64,000 nucleotides of DNA from an uncultured Rhodocyclaceae bacterium (GTDB lineage: Bacteria; Pseudomonadota; Gammaproteobacteria; Burkholderiales; Rhodocyclaceae): the NCBI GenBank assembly GCA_907163225.1, contig OU015322.1, positions 186,001 to 250,000 on the forward strand, given 5' to 3'. The notes under the pieces were generated by a model that saw only the letters and a list, made by a program, of their open reading frames with translations, was not told the DNA's origin and made no database searches. The stretch's first letter is position 1. Each line of letters begins with the position of its first letter. Shown here piece by piece: positions 33,096 through 41,329 of the stretch. A program made the position numbers and the translations under genes.

Positions 33096-34532
33096 TCAGG
33101 CATTCACTGCTTCTCTCAAAAATGGGGCTTTTAGTGGTAACACAACGCGAAAATGGGCGCCAGTAGTGGATGGCACCAGTTTTATTTCTCCGCGATGCGC
33201 GGCCAGAAACTCTCGTGCGATAGCAAGCCCGAGACCAACGCCGGCAACGTGGCGAGATGCGTTACTGCGATAGAAGGGTTCGAAAATTCGCGGTGCATCC
33301 TGAGCAGTGACGCCGGTACCTTGATCTTCGACGTCAAGTGTCGCCTGCTGCGCGTCGTGGGTAAGGGTAATCTTGATAATGCCATTGTCAGGTGAAAATT
33401 TGATGGCATTGGAGAGCAGATTGTGTGCGATTGTCATCAAGGCCTCCCGGCCGGCAACAATCCCGGTTTCCGCCAACGCGGGGTCGAATTGTATGCCGCG
33501 CTCGGCAGCAATCAGTTGTGAAGTTTCGATCACCTCTTTGATCAAGTTGTCGAAACGCAAAGTCTCGAAGCCGATACGCTCGGCGGCGTGGCCGGCTTGC
33601 TGCAGGCGGAGCAGGCCCTCGATCAGATCCTGCAACCGTCGGGAGTTGCCCTGCAGGATGCTGACGATCCGCTTTTGCTCGGCGGTCAATGGGCCGGGCA
33701 CTTCCTCATCCAGCAAGGAGGCACCTTCGTGCATGGCCGCTAACGGTGTTTTCAATTCATGAGAGACATGGCGGAGTACCCTGGCCCGTTCTTCCTCCAG
33801 CGATAGCAGGCGGCGTCTGAGCCATTCCAGCCAGCGCCCCAGCCAGCGCAGATCGCCAGGTCCATCCAGCTCGATCGCTTGCTTTAGGTCGCCTTTTCCG
33901 AGGCGAATCACCACTTTTTCAAAGCGGCCGATCAGGCGGGCCAGGAGCGTTCTGATGGCCCACAGGCAGCAGCTTGCAATCAGCACGGCGAGGCCGGCGG
34001 ATAGCATCAGATGGGTGCGCAGCGTGTTTGACTCGTCGAGGAAACGAGCCTGCTCCTGATCGAGGATTCGCTGGGCGTCGTCGAGGGATTTGCGCGAGCG
34101 TTGCTGCAGTTGCGGCAGAGCGGCGGTCAGCGGTTCGATCGTGCCGCTTTCACGCAAGCGCAGATAGGCTTGCTGTTCCAGCTCAATCTGGGCGCGCAAC
34201 TCGTCGCTCATCGAGTTCGGGAGCGACGGAAGGCGGGCCAGGGATTCGACATGCCCCCGCCATTCGCCGCGGACGCGCGCGTAGTCATTTAACGAATCGA
34301 TATCTTTCAGCACGATGTGCCGACGCAAATTGCGCTCCATGTGCAGCAGGTCTTCGGTCAGCTCGCCGCGCAGGAGGAATGATGACGAGGCATGCTCGAC
34401 CGTGGCCCGATAGTGACTGTTCAGCGCATCAATCTTGATGAACACATAGCCGGCAGCGATCAGCAAGGGCATGGCGAACAGGATGTGACCAAAGGTGATC
34501 AGTTGAAGGAAAGTTCGCGGGTAGCGTTTCAT
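33096..34532 (-). CDS. glrK: GlrK-like sensor histidine kinase
   Basis: A 478-residue membrane kinase: TM1 about 8-30, a helical periplasmic domain (about 31-175), TM2 about 180-200, HAMP, HisKA with VSHELKTPLAAMHEGASLLDEEV (the wording is typical of GlrK/QseE), and HATPase_c with NLLSNAIKFSPD, EDQGTGV and GVGLGLAIA. Start at 34532 (MKRYPRTF...). First gene of the glrK-qseG-glrR operon. In E. coli the system responds to envelope stress and drives the small RNA GlmY through sigma-54. Confidence 0.9.
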   Translation of the reverse strand: MKRYPRTFLQLITFGHILFAMPLLIAAGYVFIKIDALNSHYRATVEHASSSFLLRGELTEDLLHMERNLRRHIVLKDIDSLNDYARVRGEWRGHVESLARLPSLPNSMSDELRAQIELEQQAYLRLRESGTIEPLTAALPQLQQRSRKSLDDAQRILDQEQARFLDESNTLRTHLMLSAGLAVLIASCCLWAIRTLLARLIGRFEKVVIRLGKGDLKQAIELDGPGDLRWLGRWLEWLRRRLLSLEEERARVLRHVSHELKTPLAAMHEGASLLDEEVPGPLTAEQKRIVSILQGNSRRLQDLIEGLLRLQQAGHAAERIGFETLRFDNLIKEVIETSQLIAAERGIQFDPALAETGIVAGREALMTIAHNLLSNAIKFSPDNGIIKITLTHDAQQATLDVEDQGTGVTAQDAPRIFEPFYRSNASRHVAGVGLGLAIAREFLAAHRGEIKLVPSTTGAHFRVVLPLKAPFLREAVNA

Positions 34533-34685
34533 GGTCGCTATCGTATGCCAGAGCGGCAAGTTTCAATAGTGTCGGGGTCGGACGACATCTATCGGATTTC
34601 TGGCAAACCGGGAAGACTGCCGCTGAGTTCCGTGCGGAAATTTCACCCACGTTTTTCAAGCCCTTGAAATATCCATGGAGGTTTT

Positions 34686-35009
34686 ATGAACCCAAGCAAG
34701 TCTTGTCTGCGGATCCTGATGGTCGGTATTCCGCTGGCTCTGGCCAGTCTGGCCGTTTCGGCCCAAACCCCACCGCCTGGCCGATTGCTGGCGTCGCAGT
34801 GTTCCCAGTGTCACGGTACGAACGGCAGCGGCCCCGGCTTCGACGAAATTGCCGGAAAGTCGGCCAATGAGATTTACCACGAGCTTCAGGAAATGAAGGC
34901 TCGTCCGGTCGAAGGGATCATGGATCGCCAGGCTCGCGGCTATACCGACGCGCAAATGCGTTTGATCGCCGACTACCTGTCCACCCAGCCCGGCAACGGC
35001 GGCGATTGA
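34686..35009 (+). CDS. Class I cytochrome c, FccA/SoxE-like subunit
   Basis: A 107-residue periplasmic cytochrome with signal peptide (about 1-26, ending VSAQ) and one haem motif CSQCHG (about residue 39). It is followed 17 bp later by a flavocytochrome c sulfide dehydrogenase flavoprotein, so it is the electron-accepting subunit of that enzyme; it has one haem, as in many FccA/SoxE forms. Good ribosome-binding site (GGAGG) before the ATG. Confidence 0.88.
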   Translation: MNPSKSCLRILMVGIPLALASLAVSAQTPPPGRLLASQCSQCHGTNGSGPGFDEIAGKSANEIYHELQEMKARPVEGIMDRQARGYTDAQMRLIADYLSTQPGNGGD

Positions 35010-35026
35010 TTGACCAGGAGATAAAA

Positions 35027-36331
35027 ATGCATCATTTCAACCGAAGAAATTTCCTCAAGTCAGCCGGCGCGATTGCCGCATTTGCTGCAATCCCGCGCGC
35101 CGTGAGTGCGGCTGTCACCAGTCCGCGTGTTGTAGTCGTTGGCGGTGGCTTTGGTGGCGCTACGCTGGCCAAGTACCTGCGCATGTGGGGCGGCAATGTC
35201 CAGGTCACCCTGGTTGACCCGAATCCGACCCATATTTCCTGCATTCTCTCCAACCTGGTGGTGACCGGTGCGATGTCCATGAGCCGGATCACACTTGCCT
35301 ACGATAGCCTTAAAACCAGGCACGGCGTGTCGGTCTTGCAGGGCAAGGCACTGTCGATCGATCCGGCGGGGAACCGTTTGACGGTGGAAACCGGCACTGG
35401 CAACCAGGTTCTGGACTACGATCATCTGGTTTTGTCGCCGGGCATTGATTTCACCCCAGCACCGGGAAACTGGAATCCGAATTTGACGCCGCATGCCTGG
35501 CAGGCTGGCGCACAGACTACTTTGTTGAAAAGCCAGCTGGCCGCCATGCGCGCCAACGACACGTTTGTACTCACCGTGCCCAAGTCACCGTACCGCTGTC
35601 CACCGGGGCCGTACGAACGCGCCTGCCTGATTGCCGACTATCTCCGAGTCAAGGGTCGCACCGGCGCCAAGGTTATTGTGCTTGACGCCAACGCCAGCAT
35701 TCAGGCTGAGCCTGAAGCCTTCACCCGTGCCTTCACGGTGACCCATGCCGGGCGCATCCAGTACGTACCGAATGCGAATGTCCTTAGCGTCGATTCCGCC
35801 ACGCGCAGCATTTCCACTTCGGCGATGAACATCAGCAATGCCAAGGTTCTCAACTACATTCCGAACCAGCGTGCGGGGGCTATCGCGGCCTCGCTGGGCG
35901 TCAATCTGCTCGGCTTCGTGGCGGTCAACCCGCTAAGTTACGCTACGCTGGCCCACCCGAACATTCACGTTATCGGTGATTCTTGTGCCGTTCCGGCCAG
36001 TGACGGCAAGGCAGTTCCCAAGTCCGGCCACATGGCCAACGCCCAGGCCAAGGTTTGTGCCGATGCCATTCTGCGCACACTGAGCGGTGAGGTTCTGGAT
36101 CAGAACGTGGCGACCAATTCGGCCTGCTACAGCCCGATTACCGCGCGCACCGCCTCGTGGCTATCAGCCAACTTTATATATGGCGACATCTATGACGGAA
36201 ATGGCGCCGTCAAGGGCAAGGGCATGCATCGCGTCGATCTGGGAGAAGCGCCGAGCAGTGGCGTCGATGGCGACAGCTACCAGGACATGCTCACTTGGGC
36301 TGACAGCTTTTTTTCCGATAGCTTCAAATAA
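35027..36331 (+). CDS. fccB: Flavocytochrome c sulfide dehydrogenase flavin subunit
   Basis: A 434-residue periplasmic flavoprotein that oxidises sulfide and passes electrons to the cytochrome subunit. It starts with a twin-arginine signal (RRNFLKSAGAIAAF), followed by the FAD-binding GGGFGGATLAKYLR fold. The redox Cys pair expected of the family is present in YRCPPGPYERA and NSACYSPITA. The C-terminal FCSD domain is complete. I chose the ATG at 35027 (AGGAG before it) over one 21 bases upstream. A strong terminator follows. Sulfide is inferred as substrate from the family. Confidence 0.92.
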   Translation: MHHFNRRNFLKSAGAIAAFAAIPRAVSAAVTSPRVVVVGGGFGGATLAKYLRMWGGNVQVTLVDPNPTHISCILSNLVVTGAMSMSRITLAYDSLKTRHGVSVLQGKALSIDPAGNRLTVETGTGNQVLDYDHLVLSPGIDFTPAPGNWNPNLTPHAWQAGAQTTLLKSQLAAMRANDTFVLTVPKSPYRCPPGPYERACLIADYLRVKGRTGAKVIVLDANASIQAEPEAFTRAFTVTHAGRIQYVPNANVLSVDSATRSISTSAMNISNAKVLNYIPNQRAGAIAASLGVNLLGFVAVNPLSYATLAHPNIHVIGDSCAVPASDGKAVPKSGHMANAQAKVCADAILRTLSGEVLDQNVATNSACYSPITARTASWLSANFIYGDIYDGNGAVKGKGMHRVDLGEAPSSGVDGDSYQDMLTWADSFFSDSFK

Positions 36332-36347
36332 ACCGCAGCGAGCGGAC

Positions 36348-36376
36348 AAGGCGGCCAGCGATGGCCGCCTTTTTTC
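36348..36376 (+). terminator. Rho-independent terminator of fccAB
   Basis: Stem AGGCGGCCA / TGGCCGCCT (36349-36357, 36362-36370) with loop GCGA and six T residues after. Confidence 0.9.
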
Positions 36377-36454
36377 GTCCGGAATTCAGGTGAGTTGCTG
36401 CGTGCGCGTCCGCAGAATCAATCAGACAAAGCGTCGTGAGCGCGCCAGAAGACG

Positions 36455-36486
36455 TCTGGTTTTCGCGCTTTTTTCCGGTTGACCGC
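36455..36486 (-). repeat. Dispersed uptake-signal-like motif, copy 10
   Basis: Core GCGGTCAAC at 36478-36486 (minus strand), then CGGAAAAAAGCGCGAAAACC. It lies between two convergent genes. Confidence 0.75.
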
Positions 36487-36518
36487 AGCCAATCAGCGCG
36501 TCACGAAAATGCGCTGGC

Positions 36519-37217
36519 TTATGCCGATTGATGCGTGTGCAAGCGCTCAACGTTGGGGATCAGAATCTTTTTTCCTTCAACCTTGATCAGCCCGAGGTCA
36601 CTCAGTTCATGAAGGATGCGAGAGAAGTGTTCTTGCGTCAGGTTGAGGCGAGAGGCAATCACCCCTTTGCTGATCTGCAGTTCGAGCACCACATTCTCGT
36701 CGTGAAGCTGGCTATCCTGCAGTTCATGCATCAGATACCCGATGATGCGCTGCTTGCCGGAATGCAGTGAATATCCCTCGACATCAAGCATCAGTTGATG
36801 CAAACGCTTCGCCATGCCAGCCAGCATCTTTTCTACAAAGCGGTGATCGCGCTCCAGTTCATTGAAAATTACTGACTTGGCGACGTGAAGCAACAGGCAA
36901 CTGCTCAGCGCTTGCGCAGAAACAACGTAGGGCTTGTCGAGGAACATGATCGCTTCGCCAAAACTTTGCCCCTGTTGTATCACCTCAACGACCTTCTCGA
37001 CGCCTTGCTCGGACGTGAACGACAGCTTGACCTGGCCGAATACCAAGATGTGAAATCCGCTACAGGGGTCGCCGCGATGGAAAAGCATGTCGCCTTTTTC
37101 GCAACGCACTTCGCGCGTGCCTTTGGCGAGCGTGGTGAGTTCATCCTGGCTCAACCCATTGAACAGCGGGATGTGACTCAGCAAGGTTTGAATATTGATC
37201 GGCTGGTGATCTCGCAT
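36519..37217 (-). CDS. Crp/Fnr-family transcription regulator
   Basis: A 232-residue regulator: cyclic-nucleotide-type beta-barrel (about 20-130), dimer helix, and winged helix with recognition helix LTQEHFSRILHELSDLG. The E..SR pattern there is what Fnr and Dnr proteins use to read TTGAT half-sites, and a perfect TTGAT-N4-ATCAA box lies 63 bp before its start. It lacks the N-terminal Cys cluster that holds the Fnr iron-sulfur centre, so it is not Fnr itself; a Dnr-like (NO-sensing) or other ligand-sensing protein is more likely. Confidence 0.88.
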   Translation of the reverse strand: MRDHQPINIQTLLSHIPLFNGLSQDELTTLAKGTREVRCEKGDMLFHRGDPCSGFHILVFGQVKLSFTSEQGVEKVVEVIQQGQSFGEAIMFLDKPYVVSAQALSSCLLLHVAKSVIFNELERDHRFVEKMLAGMAKRLHQLMLDVEGYSLHSGKQRIIGYLMHELQDSQLHDENVVLELQISKGVIASRLNLTQEHFSRILHELSDLGLIKVEGKKILIPNVERLHTHQSA

Positions 37218-37279
37218 GCATATTCCCCAAAATGTGTCCAGAAAGCAGATCGCTGCAACAGTGAAACCGTATCATGATT

Positions 37280-37293
37280 TTGATACGAATCAA
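37280..37293. promoter_or_regulatory. Fnr-type box
   Basis: Perfect TTGAT-ACGA-ATCAA palindrome, embedded in a larger repeat of GATAC/GTATC elements (37270-37302). It lies upstream of the Crp/Fnr-family gene, suggesting autoregulation. Confidence 0.75.
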
Positions 37294-37396
37294 ATGTATC
37301 AGAATTGCTCGATAGTCTGTAACAGCAGGGGATAGGGAGCTACGTCAGATCTCATCGGCAAGCGCGCTGATTGGTCAGAATGTGTGTCGGTGATGC

Positions 37397-37420
37397 AAAA
37401 AAGCCGCCCATCGGACGGCT
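37397..37420 (-). terminator. Rho-independent terminator after yceI
   Basis: Stem AGCCGTCC / GGGCGGCT followed on the minus strand by TTTTTT, 20 bases after the second YceI gene. Confidence 0.8.
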
Positions 37421-37440
37421 GCTTGGGTGCGGCAGGCTGC

Positions 37441-38010
37441 TTATTGCTTGACGGCTTCGATGGCGATGTCGATGGTGACGTCGTCGCCAACGTGCGGGGC
37501 GTACTTGCCCATATTGAAGTCGGTGCGTTTGACGGTGACAGTTGCGTTGCCGCCGATGGCGTCTTTCTTGACCATCGGGTGCGGCATGGCGTGGTAGCCG
37601 GTGACTTTGAGGGTGACTGGCTTGGTGACGCCTTTCAGGGTCAGCTTGCCTTCGATGCTGGCCGGCTTGTCGCCTTCAAAAACAACCTTGGTGGACTTGA
37701 AGGTGGCGGTCGGGAATTTGGCGGTGTCGAGGAAATCTTCGCCCTGGATGTGCTCGTTGAAGGTGCTTGAGCCGGTGCTGATCGACTTGGTGTCGATGAC
37801 GATGTCGACCACGGCGGTCTTGGCGGCCTTGTCGAGAACGATGGTGCCGGTGGTCTTGTCGAAGCGGCTCATCTGGACTGAGTAGCCGAAGTGGCTGTAC
37901 GAGAAGCGCGGAAAGCTGTGGGTGCCGTCCAGCGTGAAGGTTTCCGGGGCGGCCAGTGCCGGGGCGGCAGCGGCGATGGCGAGGACGAGGGTGGCGATTT
38001 GCTTTTTCAT
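37441..38010 (-). CDS. YceI-family periplasmic protein (second copy)
   Basis: A 189-residue lipocalin-like protein with signal peptide (about 1-20). The YceI domain covers the rest (FTLDGTHSFPRFSYSHFGYS ... KRTDFNMGKYAPHVGDDVTI). Family members bind isoprenoids such as polyprenyl-quinone in a hydrophobic pocket. It is the last gene of an operon with another YceI and a cytochrome b561, a common partner, suggesting quinone-linked redox work in the periplasm (inference). The two YceI proteins are clearly diverged. Confidence 0.9.
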   Translation of the reverse strand: MKKQIATLVLAIAAAAPALAAPETFTLDGTHSFPRFSYSHFGYSVQMSRFDKTTGTIVLDKAAKTAVVDIVIDTKSISTGSSTFNEHIQGEDFLDTAKFPTATFKSTKVVFEGDKPASIEGKLTLKGVTKPVTLKVTGYHAMPHPMVKKDAIGGNATVTVKRTDFNMGKYAPHVGDDVTIDIAIEAVKQ

Positions 38011-38036
38011 GGTGATTCTCCTGTTACGGGTTGGGG

Positions 38037-38603
38037 TTATTTGCTTGCTGCGGTGATGTGAAATCTGATTTGCACGTCGTTGGCGACGATATCGAACTTG
38101 GCCCAGCTGCCTTCGCCGATGCTGAAGTCAGCGCGGCGGATGGTGAAGCTGCCGTCGAATACGCCGGCGTTGCCTTGTTGCGTGAAGGTGGCGGGGACGA
38201 CGACATCCTGCGTCTTGCCCTTGATGGTGAGCTGGCCGGCGACTTCGTATTTGTTGCCACCGAGCGCCTTGACGCTGCCCGAAACGAACTTGGCGCTCGG
38301 GAAAACCTTGGTGTTGAACCACGGCTTGCCGGCGACTTCCTGATCGCCTTCGCTGGCGCCGGTGTCGACGCTGGCCAGTTCGACATCAAAGCTGGCTTTG
38401 GCGGCCGTCGGCTTGGCCGGGTCGAAGCTCAGGGTGCTCGAAAACTTCTTGAATTTGCCGTCGACCGCAACACCCATCTGCTTGTAGATGAAATTGACGG
38501 CGCTTTTGTCGGCTTGAACCTGCGTGAATTCAACGGCGTGGGCGGCAGGAATCAATGCTGCGAAGGCGAGTGTTGAGGCAAGGGCGAGGGCAATGCGTTT
38601 CAT
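38037..38603 (-). CDS. YceI-family periplasmic protein (first copy)
   Basis: A 188-residue YceI protein with signal peptide (about 1-23, ending AAHAV). The start of the domain, VQADKSAVNFIYKQMGVAV, and the end RRADFSIGEGSWAKFDIVAN fit the family. It lies between cytochrome b561 and the other YceI. Confidence 0.9.
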   Translation of the reverse strand: MKRIALALASTLAFAALIPAAHAVEFTQVQADKSAVNFIYKQMGVAVDGKFKKFSSTLSFDPAKPTAAKASFDVELASVDTGASEGDQEVAGKPWFNTKVFPSAKFVSGSVKALGGNKYEVAGQLTIKGKTQDVVVPATFTQQGNAGVFDGSFTIRRADFSIGEGSWAKFDIVANDVQIRFHITAASK

Positions 38604-38605
38604 GT

Positions 38606-39151
38606 TCAGTTCTCCTTGGAGTGGCGGGGGGCCATGCGGGTCAGGATGTCATCCTTGTCGATGAAGTGATGTTTGAGGGCGGCGCCGATGTGGCCAGCGA
38701 GGACGGCAACGAAAAGCAGGTTCAGGCTCATGTGCACCGTCTGCAGCAGGTCGCCGAGTTCCTTGTTCTTGTCGAGCAGGTCGGGGATGGGCAGCATGCC
38801 GAAATAGACGGTCTGGAAACCCTTGGCCGAGCTCATCAACCAGCCAGAAAGCGGGATGGCGATCATCAGCACGTAGAGCATCAGGTGACCGGCATGGGCA
38901 GCGAACTGCATCAGCTTCGGCATGCTGAGTGGCAAGGCTGGCGGGCGATGCGTGAGGCGCCACAGCAGGCGGACAGCGAGCAGCAGGAACGCACTGACCC
39001 CAGCCCACTTGTGCCACGAATAAAGCTGCAGCTTTTCAGGTGACAGCGGCAGGTCGTGCATGTAAAAGCCCAGCGCCAGCAGCCCGAAGAGCAGGGCGGC
39101 CATCAGCCAGTGCAGCAGCTTGGCGGTCGCGGTGTAATGCGTGTTTTCCAC
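38606..39151 (-). CDS. Cytochrome b561
   Basis: A 181-residue diheme b-type cytochrome with four helices. Haem-ligand histidines appear in AKLLHWLMAALL, LYSWHKWAGV, AHAGHLMLY and LAGHIGAALKHH. I chose the GTG at 39151: the Shine-Dalgarno AAGGAGG lies exactly 6 nt before it, while the in-frame TTG at 39157 touches the Shine-Dalgarno. A copy of the dispersed motif overlaps this start region. Operon order is dioxygenase, b561, YceI, YceI. Confidence 0.88.
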   Translation of the reverse strand: MENTHYTATAKLLHWLMAALLFGLLALGFYMHDLPLSPEKLQLYSWHKWAGVSAFLLLAVRLLWRLTHRPPALPLSMPKLMQFAAHAGHLMLYVLMIAIPLSGWLMSSAKGFQTVYFGMLPIPDLLDKNKELGDLLQTVHMSLNLLFVAVLAGHIGAALKHHFIDKDDILTRMAPRHSKEN

Positions 39152-39181
39152 GGTCAACCTCCTTATTGGGGCAAAAATGAA
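39150..39181 (+). repeat. Dispersed uptake-signal-like motif, copy 11
   Basis: Core ACGGTCAAC at 39150-39158, then CTCCTTATTGGGGCAAAAATG. On the other strand the same bases form the Shine-Dalgarno and start of cytochrome b561 and the stop region of the dioxygenase gene. Confidence 0.65.
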
Positions 39182-39957
39182 TATGCGTCCATGGCGATGA
39201 CGTAGTCGTCGATGCCAGCGTGGAAGCGTTTTGCTTGGGCGTTTTCACCGCCAGCTCCGAGTGCGACATAGAGCGGCAGCAAATGTTCATCGCTGGGGTG
39301 GGCTTGCACGCCGCCCGGGGCCTGGTGGCGATAGTCGAGCAGGGCGGGAATATCGCGCTCGGCCAGTCGTTTCGCCAGCCAATCCGAAAATTCACGGACG
39401 TAAGCTGGCGTCTGACCACCGCTGCGCGCGGCCATCTGGTAATCGCGCAGGTTGTGTGTGACGTTGCCGGAGGCGATGACGAGAAAACCTTTGGCAGCCA
39501 GCGGGGCGAGCGCCTGGCCAAGTTTGTAGGCCTGTTCCGGGCCGCCACGGCTCTGGATGGAGAGCGGGATGACCGGCACTTCGGCATCCGGGAACATCAG
39601 GCGCAACGGCACCCAGGCGCCGTGGTCGAGGCCGTGCTGAGCATCGGCAACGACCGGCAGGCCGGTGGCCTTGATCGCGGCAGCGACTTCATCGGAAGCC
39701 TCGCGGCAGCCGGTGGCCGGGTAGCGGATCTGGTACAGCTCGTCCGGGAAGCCCCAGAAGTCGTAGATGGTTTCCGGACGCTCGGCAAAACCGACGGTGG
39801 GTAAGGCGGTGTCCCAGTGGGCACTGACGATGACGATGGCGCGGGGCAGGGACAGCGAGCCGGCCATGGCCGTCAGCGCGGCGCCGGCCGCACCCGGTCG
39901 CAGCGCAAAGGTCGGCGCGCCGTGCGGTACGAAAAGTGCGGGTTGTGTCCGTGTCAT
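39163..39957 (-). CDS. DODA-type extradiol dioxygenase (YgiD-like)
   Basis: A 264-residue class III extradiol ring-cleavage dioxygenase family protein. Conserved histidines expected to hold the metal are in FVPHGAPTFAL, VSAHWDT, HGLDHGAWVPLRLM and GNVTHNLRDY. Related E. coli YgiD cleaves DOPA-like catechols; the native substrate here is unknown. The ATG at 39957 has GGAG before it; a much longer in-frame extension would run through the divergent promoter. First gene of the operon, divergent from a LysR regulator. Confidence 0.88.
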   Translation of the reverse strand: MTRTQPALFVPHGAPTFALRPGAAGAALTAMAGSLSLPRAIVIVSAHWDTALPTVGFAERPETIYDFWGFPDELYQIRYPATGCREASDEVAAAIKATGLPVVADAQHGLDHGAWVPLRLMFPDAEVPVIPLSIQSRGGPEQAYKLGQALAPLAAKGFLVIASGNVTHNLRDYQMAARSGGQTPAYVREFSDWLAKRLAERDIPALLDYRHQAPGGVQAHPSDEHLLPLYVALGAGGENAQAKRFHAGIDDYVIAMDAYSFLPQ

Positions 39958-39998
39958 TGCTCCAACTCCTGTGTCGATGGAGCGCACTTTATGCCTGA

Positions 39999-40014
39999 TA
40001 TTTGGATCTAAATA
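39999..40014. promoter_or_regulatory. Near-palindrome in the LysR/dioxygenase divergent promoter
   Basis: TATTTGGATCTAAATA, an inverted repeat with one mismatched pair in the middle, containing a T-N11-A arrangement as bound by LysR-type regulators. It lies between the dioxygenase and lysR start codons. Confidence 0.55.
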
Positions 40015-40053
40015 GCAGACAATGTGCAAATTACTATTGCTGGAATTGCAACA

Positions 40054-40941
40054 ATGGATCGACTGGATGCGATGAACCTGTTTGTCCGGGTGGCCGAACT
40101 GGGCAGTTTTTCGGCCGTGGCGCAGCAGCTGGGCGTGGCTCGCTCGGTCGTTACCCGGCAGATTGCAGCGCTCGAATCGCACCTCGGTGTCAAGCTGATG
40201 GCGCGCAGCACACGGCGGCTGGCCCTGACGTCGGGCGGGACGGCCTATCTTGAAAAATGCCGGGTCATCCTGAATCTGGTTGAAGCAGCCGAAACCGGGG
40301 TGGCGGAGGAGCGCCTGACGCCGCGCGGCAATATCAGGATCAGCCTGCCGCTAAGCTACGGCCTGAAGCGGCTGGCGCCGCTACTGCTCGATTTTTCGCA
40401 GCGCTATCCCGAGGTGGCGCTGGACATGGATTACACCGACCGCCGCATCAATTTGATCGAAGAGGGTATCGACCTTTCTATCCGAATTACCCGCCGCCTG
40501 GAGTCCGGCGACGTCGCGCGCAAGATCGGTTCGAGCCGCATGTTGGTCGTCGCGGCGCCGGAATATCTGGCTCGCCACGGTCAACCGGAAAAACCGGCCG
40601 AATTGGCCAATCACATCTGTCTCGGCTACACCAACGCCGGTAGCACCCAGGTGTGGCAATTCGTGGTCGACGGGCAGCTTGAAAGTTTTCATGTGCGCAG
40701 CCGCCTCAACGCGAACAATGGCGAGGTGTTGACCGAGGCTGCGGCACAGGGGCTGGGGATTACGTGTCAGCCGGATTTTGTTGCCGAGACTTTTCTGGGC
40801 AGCGGCCGGGTCGTCGAAATCCTTGCCGATTTCCCCGTGCCCGAACTCGGCATTTATGCCATGCTGCCCAGCAATCGTCACGTGCCGCACCGGGTTCGGG
40901 TACTGATGGACACGCTGGCTGAACGCCTGGCGCCGAAATAG
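40054..40941 (+). CDS. LysR-family transcription regulator
   Basis: A 295-residue LysR-type regulator: N-terminal winged helix (MDRLDAMNLFVRVAELGSFS, SVVTRQIAALESHLGVKLMA) and a C-terminal substrate-binding domain (about 90-290). Divergent from the dioxygenase-b561-YceI operon, which it probably controls. The ATG at 40054 starts the standard family N-terminus. A sense copy of the dispersed motif (40577-40608) lies in the effector domain and is read as HGQPEKPAELA, a different frame from other copies. Confidence 0.9.
   Translation: MDRLDAMNLFVRVAELGSFSAVAQQLGVARSVVTRQIAALESHLGVKLMARSTRRLALTSGGTAYLEKCRVILNLVEAAETGVAEERLTPRGNIRISLPLSYGLKRLAPLLLDFSQRYPEVALDMDYTDRRINLIEEGIDLSIRITRRLESGDVARKIGSSRMLVVAAPEYLARHGQPEKPAELANHICLGYTNAGSTQVWQFVVDGQLESFHVRSRLNANNGEVLTEAAAQGLGITCQPDFVAETFLGSGRVVEILADFPVPELGIYAMLPSNRHVPHRVRVLMDTLAERLAPK
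40577..40608 (+). repeat. Dispersed uptake-signal-like motif, copy 12
   Basis: Core ACGGTCAAC at 40577-40585, then CGGAAAAACCGGCCGAATT. It lies in sense inside the lysR gene. Confidence 0.8.
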
Positions 40942-41074
40942 CCGACGGCAGACCGGGTGAAATTGATGAACAAATTTTTACCCGCCGATGCCAACCATCG
41001 ATATGCCGGCGCGTTAGTATCCTCTGGACAGGCATACGCTTGTCTCTCTTGATTCAAGAAAAGGAATTTGAACT

Positions 41075-41329
41075 ATGGGTATCGTCTGGACAATTCTGGT
41101 TGGCCTCGTTGTCGGTGTCATCGCCAAACTGCTTCACCCCGGCAAGGACAATATGGGATTCATTGCCACCGTCTTGCTCGGTATTGGCGGCTCTTTCCTC
41201 GCCGGCATTCTTGGTCAGGCCATGGGCTGGTATCAGGCCGGTGAAGGTGCGGGTTTTGTCGCCTCGGTCGTCGTCGCCATTGTCTTGCTGGTCATTTACG
41301 GCCGAATGCGTGACCAGACCCCGACATGA
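41075..41329 (+). CDS. GlsB/YeaQ/YmgE-family stress membrane protein
   Basis: An 84-residue protein with three transmembrane segments of the transglycosylase-associated/GlsB family: glycine-rich helices (VGLVVGVIAKLLHPG, GFIATVLLGIGGSFLAGIL, VASVVVAIVLLVIYGR). Members are induced by stress; exact function is unknown. Shine-Dalgarno AAGGAA precedes the ATG. It overlaps the next gene by ATGA. Confidence 0.88.
   Translation: MGIVWTILVGLVVGVIAKLLHPGKDNMGFIATVLLGIGGSFLAGILGQAMGWYQAGEGAGFVASVVVAIVLLVIYGRMRDQTPT

Noticed and set aside
35931..35958. GCGGTCAAC inside fccB
   Set aside because: Core matches but is followed by GC-rich coding sequence for VNPLSYA with no A/T blocks.
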